Positions 1-9,897 are shown, numbered from the stretch's first letter. The stretch: DNA of 64,000 nucleotides from Myxococcus stipitatus (GCF_038561935.1 NZ_CP102770.1:4774001-4838000), one strand, 5' to 3'. A program made the numbers and translations. Notes: generated by a model not told the origin, from the sequence alone.

Positions 1-1
1 G

Positions 2-808
2 CGCATCGGTCCCTTCTTGTCCGGACCGGGCAGCTTCCGCTTCATCGCCCACCACACCACGCTCGGTGCGCTGGGTGGCTTCTTCACCCAGGCGTTCGCG
101 AATGACTTCAGCTTCGACAAGAGCTCCCGCGAGGCGATGCTGGCCGGCACGTTGATTGGCGCGGGCCTGGGCTTCGGCGCCTCGGCGTGGTGGCAGTTCA
201 ACAACTGGGTGGACCGCCCGATGGCGAACTTCAGCATGCACAACTCCTTGGTGGGAGGCATGTTCATGGCGGGCTTCATGGACCTGTTCACCCAGGACCC
301 GGGCGTGCTGACGTGGTCGGCGTTCCTGGGCGCGGAGCTGGGCGCGTGGCTCACCGCGGGGCTGGGCACGGGGCAGCTGCCGCTGAATGACGGTCTCCTG
401 ATGGCGTCCGGCGCGGGCTGGGGCGCGGCCTACACGGCGCTGCTGCTGGCGGTCGTCCACTTCTCCGGCTCGGACATCTCCGGCAAGACGTGGCGAGACG
501 CGTTGCTGCTCGCGCCGGGAATCGGCGCTGGCGCGCTGGCGCTGGCCACCATGCGCTACAACCCGACGCCGTCGCAGATTCTCCGCGCGGACCTCTTCGG
601 CTCGGGCGTGGGCGCGGCGGTGCTGCTCATCTCCGGCCTGGTGCTGGGTGGGTTCGACCAGTCGACGCCCTACGTGCTGTCGTTCCTCGGCTCCGCGGGC
701 GCCATCACCACAGTGAGCCTCCTGTGGGAGGAGAGCGTGGACCCCTCGTCGCTGAGGTCGACGCGGGGCTCGGCGAAGGACCGGCCGTACCGCAACGTCT
801 GGTGGTAG
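2..808 (+). CDS. multi-pass membrane protein of unknown function, 5' truncated
   Basis: The reading frame is open from the left edge of the window, so the true start lies outside it; a TTG at 17 is internal and not convincing as a start. About 268 residues are visible, with a run of Gly/Ala/Leu-rich hydrophobic stretches suggesting six or more membrane segments, and a short basic, polar C-terminal tail ending in NVWW. No catalytic motif or named family was recognised. The gene ends about 70 bases before the next gene on the same strand. It is very likely a real integral membrane protein; its function is unknown. Confidence 0.75.
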   Translation, partial: RIGPFLSGPGSFRFIAHHTTLGALGGFFTQAFANDFSFDKSSREAMLAGTLIGAGLGFGASAWWQFNNWVDRPMANFSMHNSLVGGMFMAGFMDLFTQDPGVLTWSAFLGAELGAWLTAGLGTGQLPLNDGLLMASGAGWGAAYTALLLAVVHFSGSDISGKTWRDALLLAPGIGAGALALATMRYNPTPSQILRADLFGSGVGAAVLLISGLVLGGFDQSTPYVLSFLGSAGAITTVSLLWEESVDPSSLRSTRGSAKDRPYRNVWW

Positions 809-876
809 ACGGGGTGTAGGGCGGACAAGCGGGCGTCCTGGCAAGGTGGGGGAGACGACACCACCTTCCCGGCGAC

Positions 877-2022
877 ATGGCGCGCGTCCATCCCTTCCCG
901 GCCTTGCTGCCCTCTCTGGCTCGGACTCTCGAGCCCTCTGGTGTCGTTCCGCGTGGAAACGCGGCGCCCCAACCGGCCCATGTCCGGCCTCTGCTGGAGG
1001 CGGCGAATCCCTCGGCGGAGCTTCGTCGTCAGCGAGAGTCGGGGGCGTTGCTGATAGACGCCCGGCCCTCGCTGTACGTGGTGGAGGTCCACAGCCAGGC
1101 GGGCAAGCTGGGAGGTCCGCCCGTTCGCTACCTCCTCTGCGGGCTGCGGCCTGATGGCGGCGTGCCGCTGGAGCATGACCCGTATCGCCCCCGTGCCTGG
1201 GAGGTCGAGCCCGCCGTCACCCTCACCGCGGATGACCACGGTGTCTTCCGAGGGCTCCTGGCCGAGGCGAGCGAGCGGGCGGCCCCTGTCTGGGAGGGGG
1301 AGTACGACGGTCGCCTGCTCGTGCTGCGTCGAATCGAGCCCTCGCCTGTCTCCAAGCGCATCCAGGCCGTGTTGGACGAGGCGCCCATGCGCCCGCTCAC
1401 GGCACTGGCGGAAACGGGGCTGACGCTGGCGGCCATCGTGCCGTTGTCGGACCCGGGCCTGGAGCTGCTGCCCGTGCACCGCGCGCTCAAGGGCGTGGGG
1501 ACGTTTCGGGAGGAGACCTTCCTCACGCTGGTGACGGCGTACGCGCGTGTCTACGAGCTGGATGAGCCACTCGATACGCCTCGTGGATTGGTGGCCGCAC
1601 GCGAGCGACTGGCGACGCTCATCAGCGGGCACCATGCGGTGCTGCTCGTGCTGCCCGGGGGCCGTGGGCGCATCCTGCGCTTCCGACAGGGCTTGGACCT
1701 GGCGCACTTGAAGGGCGCGCCTCGCAACCCGACGTTGCGAAGCCTGGACCTGGCCTTGCTCAACGCGCTGGTGCTGCGGACGGTGCTCGGCATCCAGGAG
1801 CCCGAGTCACCCGGGCATCCGCAGGTCTTCCCCGTCGAGGGGCTGCTGCCCCTGGTGAAGGGCGTGGAGTCAGGGACGTTCCAGGTGGGCTTCGCCCTCA
1901 ACCCTCCGCCGGTGTGGGAAGTGCGCGCCGTGATGGAGGCGCAGGCCACGCTGCCACCGAGGACGCTGCGGGTGGAGCCGATGCCTCCCGCGGGCCTGTT
2001 GTACCTCGACACCGAAGCGTGA
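877..2022 (+). CDS. divergent DUF1015-family protein
   Basis: A 381-residue soluble protein. The order of blocks fits DUF1015: an N-terminal HPFPALLPSLA-like opening, a LYVVEV strand followed by a ligand-like segment, VPLEHDPYRP, a central block DPGLELLPVHRALKGV, and a C-terminal part in which the usual MPPKST-type ending appears as LPPRTLRVEPMPPAGLLYL. The family's central ADGHHRYETA-type signature is absent; the only His-His pair, in LISGHHAVLLVL, sits elsewhere. The family has no firmly established function, though members are often near serine biosynthesis genes, which are not seen here. ATG 877 was chosen as the first ATG giving a full-length domain; no strong ribosome site precedes it. 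The family call is good; activity is doubtful. Confidence 0.7.
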   Translation: MARVHPFPALLPSLARTLEPSGVVPRGNAAPQPAHVRPLLEAANPSAELRRQRESGALLIDARPSLYVVEVHSQAGKLGGPPVRYLLCGLRPDGGVPLEHDPYRPRAWEVEPAVTLTADDHGVFRGLLAEASERAAPVWEGEYDGRLLVLRRIEPSPVSKRIQAVLDEAPMRPLTALAETGLTLAAIVPLSDPGLELLPVHRALKGVGTFREETFLTLVTAYARVYELDEPLDTPRGLVAARERLATLISGHHAVLLVLPGGRGRILRFRQGLDLAHLKGAPRNPTLRSLDLALLNALVLRTVLGIQEPESPGHPQVFPVEGLLPLVKGVESGTFQVGFALNPPPVWEVRAVMEAQATLPPRTLRVEPMPPAGLLYLDTEA

Positions 2023-2050
2023 CGGCTCGACACACGCTTCGCATCGAGGC

Positions 2051-5000
2051 TCAGGGCACGGGTTCGCTGGCCACGACGGGCGGCGATGTCACCTGCGAGG
2101 CGCCACCCATGAACAGGGGCGGCGCTTGCGCCATGAGGTGTTCGAGGTCTTGTTCGGCCTGCTTCGCGGAAGGGTGTCCATGGTGCGAGTAGCACTGGGC
2201 GCGAGCATGCAGTTGGACGCTGTCCCAGAGGGTGTGGGGCTCGATGGGCTGGAGCGCTGAAACACACAGGTCCAACCAGTCCACGGCGAGGGCGATCTCC
2301 ACCCGCGTCTCCTGCCGTGCGACGGTGAAGGCGTCCGCGGCGAAGGGCAGGGCGAGGGCGTCGAAGAGCTTCTTTCCCAGCGCCTTGTCGGCGCGGGCGA
2401 TTCCGACGAACTCCGGGAGGACACCGCGAGGCACTTCCGAAGCGGTCCACGGAGTCTTCCGCATGGTGATGAGCGCGCGCTCGAAGAACGACGTGGCCAG
2501 CTCCAACTGCCCTTGTTTCAGTCGGTAGAGCCCTTCCAGCAGGTCCACTTCCACGGGCAGCGTCGCACGCATGGGCTCCAGTTGACTCAAGACCTCGGGG
2601 TCACCCGCGTGCGCGAGCACACTCGCGATGGCGACCTGTTCCAGGGGGCCTCGCGGTGCCCAGCGCTCCTTCGACCAGAGCGCGTGGGCTTGTGGGAGCT
2701 GGTTCTTGGAATAGGCATCGATGAACGCCAGTCGTGCCCGAGTCGTGGGGGCGAGGACGGTGCCCCTGGGGGAGTGAGGAATGCGGTTCCAGGCGCGAAG
2801 CTGCGCGACGCGCTCCCAGTCCACCGTTCCCTGAATCACGGGGCGGCTCGTGCCCGAGGCATGGGACTCGTTCCAGAGTGCGTCGATGGAGAAGCCCGCC
2901 TGACGTCCCAGGCTGCGCGCGAAGGCGAACTCCATGAAGGACAGGTCATCGGTGTTGATGAAGTCCTGGCTCACCTCCGCGACGGATGCGGTGAAGGCGG
3001 AGGTGGCCACGAAGCGCGCCAGGACACCTTCGGCCTCGTCGGTGCGCCATGTAGCGCGGAGCGCGGAGCGATAGGGTTCTTCGGCCATCCGGGTCTTCAG
3101 CCGGGTGATGTCATGCACGAGTGGCTGTCGTGTCGCCACCAACAGCAGGTCTCCATGGTGGACCTGCCACGTCTCCACGAACTCGAACTCCGAGTCCAGG
3201 GTCGCATAGGCGCTCTGGACGGTGTGCGCGTCCACCTCGTAGGCCTGGAGCCACTGCACGAAGATGCCGCCTTCGGAGAGGCGCTGTTTCACCGCCTGGT
3301 AGAAATCTCTCGTGAAGAGGCTGGAGATGCCCGCGCGATAGGGATTGGAGGGCTCCGAGAAGATGATGTCGTAGCGCTGCCGGGTGGTGAGCAGCACCTC
3401 CCGTGCATCCGCGATGACGGTGTGGACCTTCGGGTTGTCCATCGCGTCGGCGTTGACCGCGTGGCAGCGGCGGGCGACCTCGAGGATGGCGGGCTCGATC
3501 TCCACCACGTCCACCCGCTCCATCTGGGGAACCGCGCCGAGCCACCCCGCGGTGCTGCCCGTGCCGAGGCCGATGATGAGGGCGTTCCTGGGGTCTGGGT
3601 GCAGCATCGCGCCGAGCAGTCCACTCATCACCTGCGTGGGGGCGTCACCGATGGTGTTCCCATCCACCTTGCCATTGACGATGAAGGCCAGGCCATTGGC
3701 CGCGCTCAGTGCGACGCTGCTCTCGACACCCTCCTTCTCCCAGACGATGTCTCGTGACCGCTCGCGCAGCCACGCGTCGATGTGATTCAGGCTCGTCTGG
3801 TTGAGGTCGGAGCGGCCCGCGCCGATGCTTCCATGTCGCCACGCCGCCGAGGGCCCGCGCGCGGACAGCAACACCATCGCGAGCACCGCGACGGAGACGG
3901 GGACGAGCAGCGCGCCCTGGATGCGCTCGAGGCGCAGGGACAGCGTCGCCGACGCCAGTCCCAGCACGGCGAGGATTCCCGCGATGAGCTGCCATGTCAC
4001 CGGCGCGGTCATCAGCGGAATCACACCGAAGCCACCCGCGAGCGAGCCCACGATGGAGCCCACGGTGTTCCACGCATACACCTGTCCCACATGCTTGCCC
4101 ACGTCCTGACTGCCCTTGCCGACGAGCGCGAGGAGCAGCGGGAACTGGATGCCGGAGATGAACGCGGCGGGAAGGATGACGACGGCCGCGATCAGTGCCC
4201 AGCTCAGCATCATCCCCCCGAAGCCGATTCCTCCCAGGGGGCGCAGCAGGGCGGCGACGATGGCGAGGCGGTCACCCAGCGCGAAGGGCAGGGCGATGAA
4301 GAACGCCTCCGCCGCGCAGGTGAGGGCGAAGCCCGACAGCGTGGCCGCGCGGTGGCGGAAGGCGACGGAGTAGGCCGCGCCACCCAGGCCGATGCCGAGC
4401 AATGCCATCGCGAGGATGAGGCCGAACGTGAAGGTCGTCCCTCCGAGGATGGGCCCGAGCATCCGGTACCAGACCAGCTCCATCAGAAGGAACGCGAAGC
4501 CGACCACCAGCGCGGCCACTCGCGCGAAGAGCGGGGAAGTGCGCGAGGAGTCGGAGACCGGGGGCGCCATCTCAGGCGAGGGCGCCTCGGTGCGGACCGC
4601 GGGGGCGCTCTCCATCGACCGGCTCACGCTCCGAGCGGCGATGGCGATGGCGGCATTGACGAGGCATGCGAGCCACAGCGTGGTGCGGTTGCCGTACACC
4701 TCCAGCAGGACGAAGGTGGAGAGCGCCGCGCCCGTGACGGCGCCCAAGGTGTTCACGCCGTAGAGAATGGCGAGGTGACGTCGGTTCGGGTCCACGTCCA
4801 GCTGCACGGACCGCGCTGCGGCGGGGAGGGTTCCTCCCATCAGCACCGTCGGGACCGCCAGCACGAGTGTCGCGAGCACCAACCGCACCACCGAGCCCAG
4901 GAAGAGTCCCAGGCTGGTCGTCCCACCCACGCCGATGTACCCAGCGCGTGCCAGCTCGACGAGGAAGGGGCTCAGCGCCGCGCTGCCAGCGATGAGCAGC

Positions 5001-5230
5001 TCCAGGTGGGCGTAGAAGCTCAGGGGCCGAGGGTTCCGGTCCGCGCGAGCCCCCAAGAGGACGCCGCCCAATCCCAACCCCGCCATGAAGATGGCCAGCA
5101 CGGCCGCGGAGGCCGCGGTGCTCGCGCCGAAGATGAGGCGGAACTCCCGAAGCCATACCGTCTGATACACGAGGGCACACAAGCCCGAACCGAACAACAG
5201 CGGCGCTACCTTCGACACGCGCGAAGTCAT
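2051..5230 (-). CDS. fused membrane / spermidine synthase-like methyltransferase-fold protein with helical C-terminal tail
   Basis: About 1,059 residues from ATG 5230; a GTG at 5350 would add 40 non-conserved residues. The first half carries a dozen or so hydrophobic segments, starting LLFGSGLCALVYQTVWLREF, a signature of membrane-embedded spermidine-synthase-like proteins. A Rossmann methyltransferase-like domain follows: LIIGLGTGSTAGWL is the nucleotide-binding loop, VDVVEIEPAILEVAR ends strand 2, and DIIFSEPSNPYRAG matches the spermidine synthase active-site region. The last roughly 330 residues are helical, repeat-like and predicted soluble. Family members transfer aminopropyl groups from decarboxylated SAM, but many membrane fusions have no proven substrate. 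It faces the DUF1015 gene tail to tail. Confidence 0.8.
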   Translation of the reverse strand: MTSRVSKVAPLLFGSGLCALVYQTVWLREFRLIFGASTAASAAVLAIFMAGLGLGGVLLGARADRNPRPLSFYAHLELLIAGSAALSPFLVELARAGYIGVGGTTSLGLFLGSVVRLVLATLVLAVPTVLMGGTLPAAARSVQLDVDPNRRHLAILYGVNTLGAVTGAALSTFVLLEVYGNRTTLWLACLVNAAIAIAARSVSRSMESAPAVRTEAPSPEMAPPVSDSSRTSPLFARVAALVVGFAFLLMELVWYRMLGPILGGTTFTFGLILAMALLGIGLGGAAYSVAFRHRAATLSGFALTCAAEAFFIALPFALGDRLAIVAALLRPLGGIGFGGMMLSWALIAAVVILPAAFISGIQFPLLLALVGKGSQDVGKHVGQVYAWNTVGSIVGSLAGGFGVIPLMTAPVTWQLIAGILAVLGLASATLSLRLERIQGALLVPVSVAVLAMVLLSARGPSAAWRHGSIGAGRSDLNQTSLNHIDAWLRERSRDIVWEKEGVESSVALSAANGLAFIVNGKVDGNTIGDAPTQVMSGLLGAMLHPDPRNALIIGLGTGSTAGWLGAVPQMERVDVVEIEPAILEVARRCHAVNADAMDNPKVHTVIADAREVLLTTRQRYDIIFSEPSNPYRAGISSLFTRDFYQAVKQRLSEGGIFVQWLQAYEVDAHTVQSAYATLDSEFEFVETWQVHHGDLLLVATRQPLVHDITRLKTRMAEEPYRSALRATWRTDEAEGVLARFVATSAFTASVAEVSQDFINTDDLSFMEFAFARSLGRQAGFSIDALWNESHASGTSRPVIQGTVDWERVAQLRAWNRIPHSPRGTVLAPTTRARLAFIDAYSKNQLPQAHALWSKERWAPRGPLEQVAIASVLAHAGDPEVLSQLEPMRATLPVEVDLLEGLYRLKQGQLELATSFFERALITMRKTPWTASEVPRGVLPEFVGIARADKALGKKLFDALALPFAADAFTVARQETRVEIALAVDWLDLCVSALQPIEPHTLWDSVQLHARAQCYSHHGHPSAKQAEQDLEHLMAQAPPLFMGGASQVTSPPVVASEPVP

Positions 5231-5380
5231 CAATCGATTCTCTTGCGGGAAGGACAGGGCTCGTTGAATGAGCTGTCCTATCCGCAAGCCTCGCAGAGAT
5301 GGCCGCGCGTTTTCCAGACCCGCCACGCCCGCCCGGAACGTGTCTCGCACGACAGGGCAGGGCGCGTTTCAAACCTGGGT

Positions 5381-6553
5381 TTATTGCGCCACAGGCGGGG
5401 CCGATTCGACCCCTGCCTCGGCGCTTCCTTCCTCGGCGGGCTGCTCCGGCGTGGCGCGCCGCTCCTCGCGGCAGAAGGCCAGACGCTCCTTGATGACAGA
5501 CAGCGGCACGGCCATCTCCAACGTGAAGGAGCTCCCGTCAGGCTTCACCTTGGCGAAGTCGAGCAACTGCGCGAGCTCCTTCTCGCCTTGTGCCTGCGCC
5601 TGGATGCGCGCGAGGGACATCGCGGCGCCCAGGGACTTGCCCAGGTCCGTCACCTCGGCCTCGTTGCTTCCCTGGATGTCGGCCACCAGCGCCACATCCG
5701 AGGTCGCATCCAGGTGCAGCTCCACGTTCTGCGCCACGTTGCGCAGCCGCTGGGCCAGCGCCGCCTGCTCCGGGGGAAACAGCCGGGAGATCATGTCCAC
5801 CGACAGCACGCCATACATCTCGCCGTAGGTGCTGTTCTCGGAGATGGCGGGGGGCTCGTCCGGGCCCCGGCCCTCCACGCGGTCGATGGTGGCCTTCACG
5901 TCGTCCGGCGAGCGGCCCAGCACGATGAGCTGGTTGTTCCACGTCCCGATGGCGGACGGCTCCCGGCGCTTCACCGTGCTGCCATTCGCGCCCTGGGTGG
6001 TGGTCTCACTCGGCTCATACACGCGGGCGTTCTGGCCGTAGTCCGACGACACGCCGTCCTTCATCAGGTCCTTGAAGCGGGCCTTGGAGAAGTCGCCCGA
6101 CAGCATCAACCCGTCTTCGGTGATGACCAGCCGGTCCAGGTCCTTGAGCGGGTCCACGCCGCTCTTCTCGCGGAACTCCTGGAGCTGCTTGCCCCCGTCC
6201 CGCATCATGCAGTCCAGGAGCAGCTCTCCCACGGGCGAGTGCCGGAGCGCATTGGCCTCGATGACCACCGCCGTCTTCCCCTTGCCGCGAGGCAGCGCCG
6301 CGAGCACGGGGTCCTTGGGGCGCGGACGCTCGGCCGGGGCGCCCGAGTCCGAGACCTCCGCCACGGGCATCACGTGCGTCCTTCGCCGCTCCGCGCGCTC
6401 ACGCTCGGCGGTGCGCATCCGACGTGGGAAGTCCACCTTGAGGGCTTCGACCTCCGGCATCTCTCCCTGTCCGGCGACCATCAACAGCGCGGCGAGAGCC
6501 AGCAGTGCCGCCGCCACCACCAACCACACCCGCCGCTTCTGACGCTTCTCCAT
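5381..6553 (-). CDS. membrane-anchored hypothetical protein, last gene of the ABC exporter operon
   Basis: A 390-residue protein with a basic N-terminus and one membrane segment (about residues 9-27), then a Glu/Arg-rich stretch and a mixed alpha/beta domain containing HSPVGELLLDCMMRDGG and a GVSSDYGQNARVYEP block. It ends in a Glu/Ala/Pro-rich tail. I do not recognise a family. Its start lies one base after the permease stop codon, so it is probably co-transcribed and translationally coupled with the exporter; a role as periplasmic partner of that exporter is an inference from position only. The Gly/Asn repeats and modest charge pattern suggest an extracytoplasmic domain. Confidence 0.75.
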   Translation of the reverse strand: MEKRQKRRVWLVVAAALLALAALLMVAGQGEMPEVEALKVDFPRRMRTAERERAERRRTHVMPVAEVSDSGAPAERPRPKDPVLAALPRGKGKTAVVIEANALRHSPVGELLLDCMMRDGGKQLQEFREKSGVDPLKDLDRLVITEDGLMLSGDFSKARFKDLMKDGVSSDYGQNARVYEPSETTTQGANGSTVKRREPSAIGTWNNQLIVLGRSPDDVKATIDRVEGRGPDEPPAISENSTYGEMYGVLSVDMISRLFPPEQAALAQRLRNVAQNVELHLDATSDVALVADIQGSNEAEVTDLGKSLGAAMSLARIQAQAQGEKELAQLLDFAKVKPDGSSFTLEMAVPLSVIKERLAFCREERRATPEQPAEEGSAEAGVESAPPVAQ

Positions 6554-6554
6554 G

Positions 6555-7391
6555 TCAGTAATCCTTCCCTTCGAACCGCCAGAACCCCACCGCGAGCACC
6601 CCCAACCCGAACACGAACACTCCCACCAGCAGCGTCCCCAGCGAGCGGACCTCCAGCGGGGTGGACGCCGCCATGTCTCCCGCGGCCTCCGCCAGCGCGG
6701 ACAGGCGGGGGAGCAGCAGCGTCACCCCTCGGAAGGCCGCCCGGCTCACGCCCGACTCGAAGAAGTTGGAGATGGTGTGCCGGTGGCCCGCGATGATTCC
6801 ACCGACCAGGCACAAGCCCCCCGCCGCCGCGCACAGCGCCGCGCTGCGCACCAGCGTCGCCGTGGTCAACATCACCGCGTACACCGCCGCGAAGCCCACA
6901 CACGCAAGCAGCCCCGAGACCAGCGGCCCCACCGTCCAGTACCCCGCCTTGACGCCGAAGATGAGCACCAGCCCCGTGGTGCCATACAGCGTGCCGCCGA
7001 GCGCCAGTGTCATCACGCCCAGGAACGTCCCCGCCAGCAGGTGCCAGCGCTGGATGGGCAGCGCGAGCAGGTGCTCGATGCGCCCGGGTGACATCAGGCT
7101 GGGCGCGAAGTCCGAGCACGCGACGATGCCGAACAGGATGCCTCCGTAGAACACGATGAACGCCGCCGCCTGGTACACGGGGCGCAGCGCCATGTCGACG
7201 GATTGGATGTTCGAGTGGATCTCCTCGCCGAACAGCCGGGAGGCCGCCAGTGCTCCGTCGATGACCTCCAGGCGCAGGCTCAACGCGACCACCGTCAGCA
7301 CCAGCGTGATTCCCGCCAGGAACGCCAGGATGAACTTGCGGGCGGCGGCCTCGCGCAGCACGTACCCCGCGATACCCAACACCGGCTTCAT
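6555..7391 (-). CDS. ABC transporter permease, ABC-2 type
   Basis: A 278-residue integral membrane protein with about six hydrophobic segments. The pattern LMSPGRIEHLLALPIQRWHLLAGTF is the cytoplasmic loop typical of ABC-2 permeases, which export antibiotics, lipids or polymers. ATG 7391 overlaps the stop of the upstream ATPase gene by four bases (ATGA), and the predicted protein starts with a single amphipathic helix before the first membrane segment. A longer in-frame reading up to 7634 overlaps the ATPase coding region and lacks membrane character, so it was rejected. Substrate unknown. Confidence 0.87.
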   Translation of the reverse strand: MKPVLGIAGYVLREAAARKFILAFLAGITLVLTVVALSLRLEVIDGALAASRLFGEEIHSNIQSVDMALRPVYQAAAFIVFYGGILFGIVACSDFAPSLMSPGRIEHLLALPIQRWHLLAGTFLGVMTLALGGTLYGTTGLVLIFGVKAGYWTVGPLVSGLLACVGFAAVYAVMLTTATLVRSAALCAAAGGLCLVGGIIAGHRHTISNFFESGVSRAAFRGVTLLLPRLSALAEAAGDMAASTPLEVRSLGTLLVGVFVFGLGVLAVGFWRFEGKDY

Positions 7392-8338
7392 GCCGCCACC
7401 TCTGCCCGCACCTGCTCGGCGCCCATGGTTCCCAGCAACACCGCCTCCAAGTCCATTCCGTCCCGCCGCAGCTCCACCAGCAGCGCGCCACTGGCCCTCG
7501 CCCGGTCCAGCGCCGCGTTGAGCGCCGCCGGGTCCGGGGCCTCCACGTGATACAGGCCATCGGCTCGGGCCGGCACGAAGCCCGCACCCGTCAGGCCCTC
7601 CGCGCTGGCTCCCGGCGCGAAGCGGGCAATCCACCGCGACTCACCCCGCACCAGCTCGTCCAGGCGGCCCTCTCGCACCACGCGCCCCTGCGCCAGGATG
7701 GCGACGCGGTCGCAGATGCGTTCGGTCTCCGCGAGCAGGTGTGAGTTCAGGAAGAGCGTCGTGCCTCGCTGGACCTCCTCCTGGAGGATGCGCCGCACCT
7801 CCATGCGGCCCATCGGGTCGATGCCGTCCGTGGGCTCGTCCAGCACCAGCAGCTCCGGCTTGCCGATGAGCGCCGCGGCCAATCCCAGCCGCTGCCGCAT
7901 GCCCTTGGAGTAGCCGCCAATCTTGCGCGACACGGCGTCGGAGAGGCCCACCCGCTCCAGGAGCCGCAGGTCGCCCGCGGCGTCGGGAGGCAGGCTCTTG
8001 AGCCGGCCCACCATGGCGAGGAACGCGGTGGGGGTCCACGAGCCGGGCAGGTGCAGCCGCTCCGGCAGGTAGCCGATGCGCGCGCGAATCCGGGCATCCT
8101 CGGGGGAGCCTCCGAGCACGCGCACCGTGCCCTCGGTGGGCTGGACGATGCCCAGGATGCTCTTGATGAAGGTCGTCTTGCCGGCGCCGTTCGGCCCGAT
8201 GAGGCCAAAGGCGCTGCCTCTCGGAACGACCAGGTCCATGCCCTGAAGGGCGATGCTGCCGGTCTTCCGGAAGGCGCGGCGATACGTCTTCCGCAGGTTG
8301 CTGACTTCGATGGCTGGCGCGCTGTTTGTCACGTTCAC
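7388..8338 (-). CDS. ABC transporter ATP-binding protein
   Basis: A 316-residue ATPase. Walker A is GPNGAGKTT (about residues 48-56), the signature is YSKGMRQRLGLA, Walker B is LLVLDEPTDGIDP, and the switch histidine lies in LFLNSHLLAE. The C-terminal about 90 residues form the extra domain seen in ABC-2 export ATPases. The start GTG at 8338 gives the usual short N-terminus (VNVTNSAPAIEVSNL); a second GTG at 8332 is equally possible. Further upstream the frame continues but would overlap the opposite-strand small gene at 8580. First gene of the exporter operon, stop overlapping the permease start. Confidence 0.9.
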   Translation of the reverse strand: MNVTNSAPAIEVSNLRKTYRRAFRKTGSIALQGMDLVVPRGSAFGLIGPNGAGKTTFIKSILGIVQPTEGTVRVLGGSPEDARIRARIGYLPERLHLPGSWTPTAFLAMVGRLKSLPPDAAGDLRLLERVGLSDAVSRKIGGYSKGMRQRLGLAAALIGKPELLVLDEPTDGIDPMGRMEVRRILQEEVQRGTTLFLNSHLLAETERICDRVAILAQGRVVREGRLDELVRGESRWIARFAPGASAEGLTGAGFVPARADGLYHVEAPDPAALNAALDRARASGALLVELRRDGMDLEAVLLGTMGAEQVRAEVAA

Positions 8339-8579
8339 GACTGTAGACGAGCGACCCGGCCGGCGATTGCCGCCGTCGCATGGAGAGGGGAAGGGCGGCG
8401 CGGAGACCCCGGTGGCATGGCCCCGCGGCCACGGTTTCGCGGCGCTGGGAAAGGCCTTTCGCACGCCTGTGGTGCCTGCCGCGGCGCGACACTTCGTCGT
8501 TTCGGGCCCTTGCGTGATGCACCCGCCCTGGTCCGGCCCGTGCAGAACGCGGGGCACACCCCACTTCTGGAGGACACGG

Positions 8580-8789
8580 ATGACGTACGAGGATCGCATC
8601 GAGCAGCAGCGCGAGGAAGCCCGCCGGGAACTGGTCGCCGCGGAGCTGGAGCTCGCGTCCGGGACCGAGGCGGCGCGCGTGCGCTACGCACGGGCCCTGC
8701 ACGAGGCGGATCTCGCGGAGGCTCGGGCGCAGCGTCAGGCCCGTGAGCGTCAGCGCCATCAGTTGAGCTGGCGGCTCGCCGCAGGGTGA
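8580..8789 (+). CDS. 69-residue coiled-coil-like small protein
   Basis: ATG 8580 is preceded by a clear GGAGG ribosome site about five bases upstream. The product is 69 residues, rich in Glu, Arg, Ala and Gln, and is almost entirely predicted helix with heptad-like spacing ([18 protein letters not shown]...). It has no membrane segment or cysteine. It sits between the divergent exporter operon and hemB. A good start site plus coding-like codon use support a real gene; function unknown. An in-frame extension upstream to 8253 is antisense to the ATPase gene and was rejected. Confidence 0.6.
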   Translation: MTYEDRIEQQREEARRELVAAELELASGTEAARVRYARALHEADLAEARAQRQARERQRHQLSWRLAAG

Positions 8790-8853
8790 GCAGCCGGGCG
8801 GCCGTACGGAAACGATGAAGGCCGGGCGGCGTCGGTTTATACCGGCGTCCATC

Positions 8854-9822
8854 ATGGCCCATCCCGTCCACCGCCCCCGCCGCCTGCGCCGTTCTCCCGT
8901 CCTGCGAGAGATGGTGCGCGAAACGCGGCTCGACCCGGGGGACTTCATCTACCCCCTCTTCGTCGTGGAAGGCCGGGACGTGCGCCGTCCCATCGCCTCC
9001 ATGCCGGGCATCTTCAACCTGTCGGTGGAGCACGCGGTGGCGGAGGCCCGCCTGGCGAAGTCCCTGGGCGTGCCCTCCGTCATCCTCTTCGGCATTCCCG
9101 ACCACAAGGATGCCCGGGGCACGCAGGCCTACGCGCGCGACGGAATCGTCCAGCGCGCCATCCGGGAGATCAAGGCCGCCGAGCCGGACCTCCAGGTCAT
9201 CGCCGACGTGTGCCTCTGCGAGTACACGGACCATGGCCACTGCGGCGTGCTGGAGGAGGGCCACGTCGTCAACGACGCCACGCTGCCCCTGCTCGCGCAG
9301 ATGTCCGTCACCTGCGCGCAGGCCGGCGCGGACATCATCGCCCCCTCGGACATGATGGACGGGCGGGTGGGGGCCATCCGCCGCGCGCTCGACGAGGTGC
9401 GCCTGACGGATATCCCCATCCTCTCCTACGCGGCCAAGTACGCCTCCGGCTACTACGGCCCCTTCCGCGAGGCCGCCCAGAGCACCCCCAAGTCCGGCGA
9501 CCGCCGGGGCTACCAGATGGACCCGGGCAACGTGCGGGAAGCCCTCAAGGAGGTGGCGCTGGACGTGGAGGAGGGGGCCGACATGCTCATGGTCAAGCCG
9601 GCGCTGGCCTACCTGGACGTCATCCGAGCGGTGCGGGAGCGCCTCGACCTGCCCCTGGCCGCCTACAACGTCTCTGGCGAGTACGCCATGCTCAAGGCCG
9701 CCGGACAGAATGGTTGGATTGACTACGAACGGGTGATGCTGGAGACGCTCACCGGCATCAAGCGGGCGGGGGCCGACCTCATCATCACCTACCACGCGCT
9801 GGAAGCCGCGAAGCTCCTGTAG
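8854..9822 (+). CDS. hemB: delta-aminolevulinic acid dehydratase (porphobilinogen synthase)
   Basis: A 322-residue HemB that condenses two 5-aminolevulinate molecules to porphobilinogen, the second step of tetrapyrrole synthesis after ALA formation, feeding heme and cobalamin-type pathways. The active-site lysines are Lys195 in [14 protein letters not shown] and Lys248 in [12 protein letters not shown], the latter forming the Schiff base. Cys120, Cys122 and Cys130 in [14 protein letters not shown] are the zinc-type cysteine cluster. ATG 8854 starts [14 protein letters not shown], the usual short N-terminal arm; an ATG at 8815 would add 13 residues. Full length for the family. Confidence 0.96.
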   Translation: MAHPVHRPRRLRRSPVLREMVRETRLDPGDFIYPLFVVEGRDVRRPIASMPGIFNLSVEHAVAEARLAKSLGVPSVILFGIPDHKDARGTQAYARDGIVQRAIREIKAAEPDLQVIADVCLCEYTDHGHCGVLEEGHVVNDATLPLLAQMSVTCAQAGADIIAPSDMMDGRVGAIRRALDEVRLTDIPILSYAAKYASGYYGPFREAAQSTPKSGDRRGYQMDPGNVREALKEVALDVEEGADMLMVKPALAYLDVIRAVRERLDLPLAAYNVSGEYAMLKAAGQNGWIDYERVMLETLTGIKRAGADLIITYHALEAAKLL

Positions 9823-9897
9823 GCAACAGCACGAGCGCCCGCGCGCGGGATGCCGCTTGATCCGCCGCGGGCATTGCGTCCAAATAGCCCGCGCACG

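Noticed and set aside
3782-6796. A 1,004-codon plus-strand open frame over the polyamine-synthase-like and exporter genes
   Set aside because: Spans three real minus-strand genes; low-complexity Arg/Gln/His translation.
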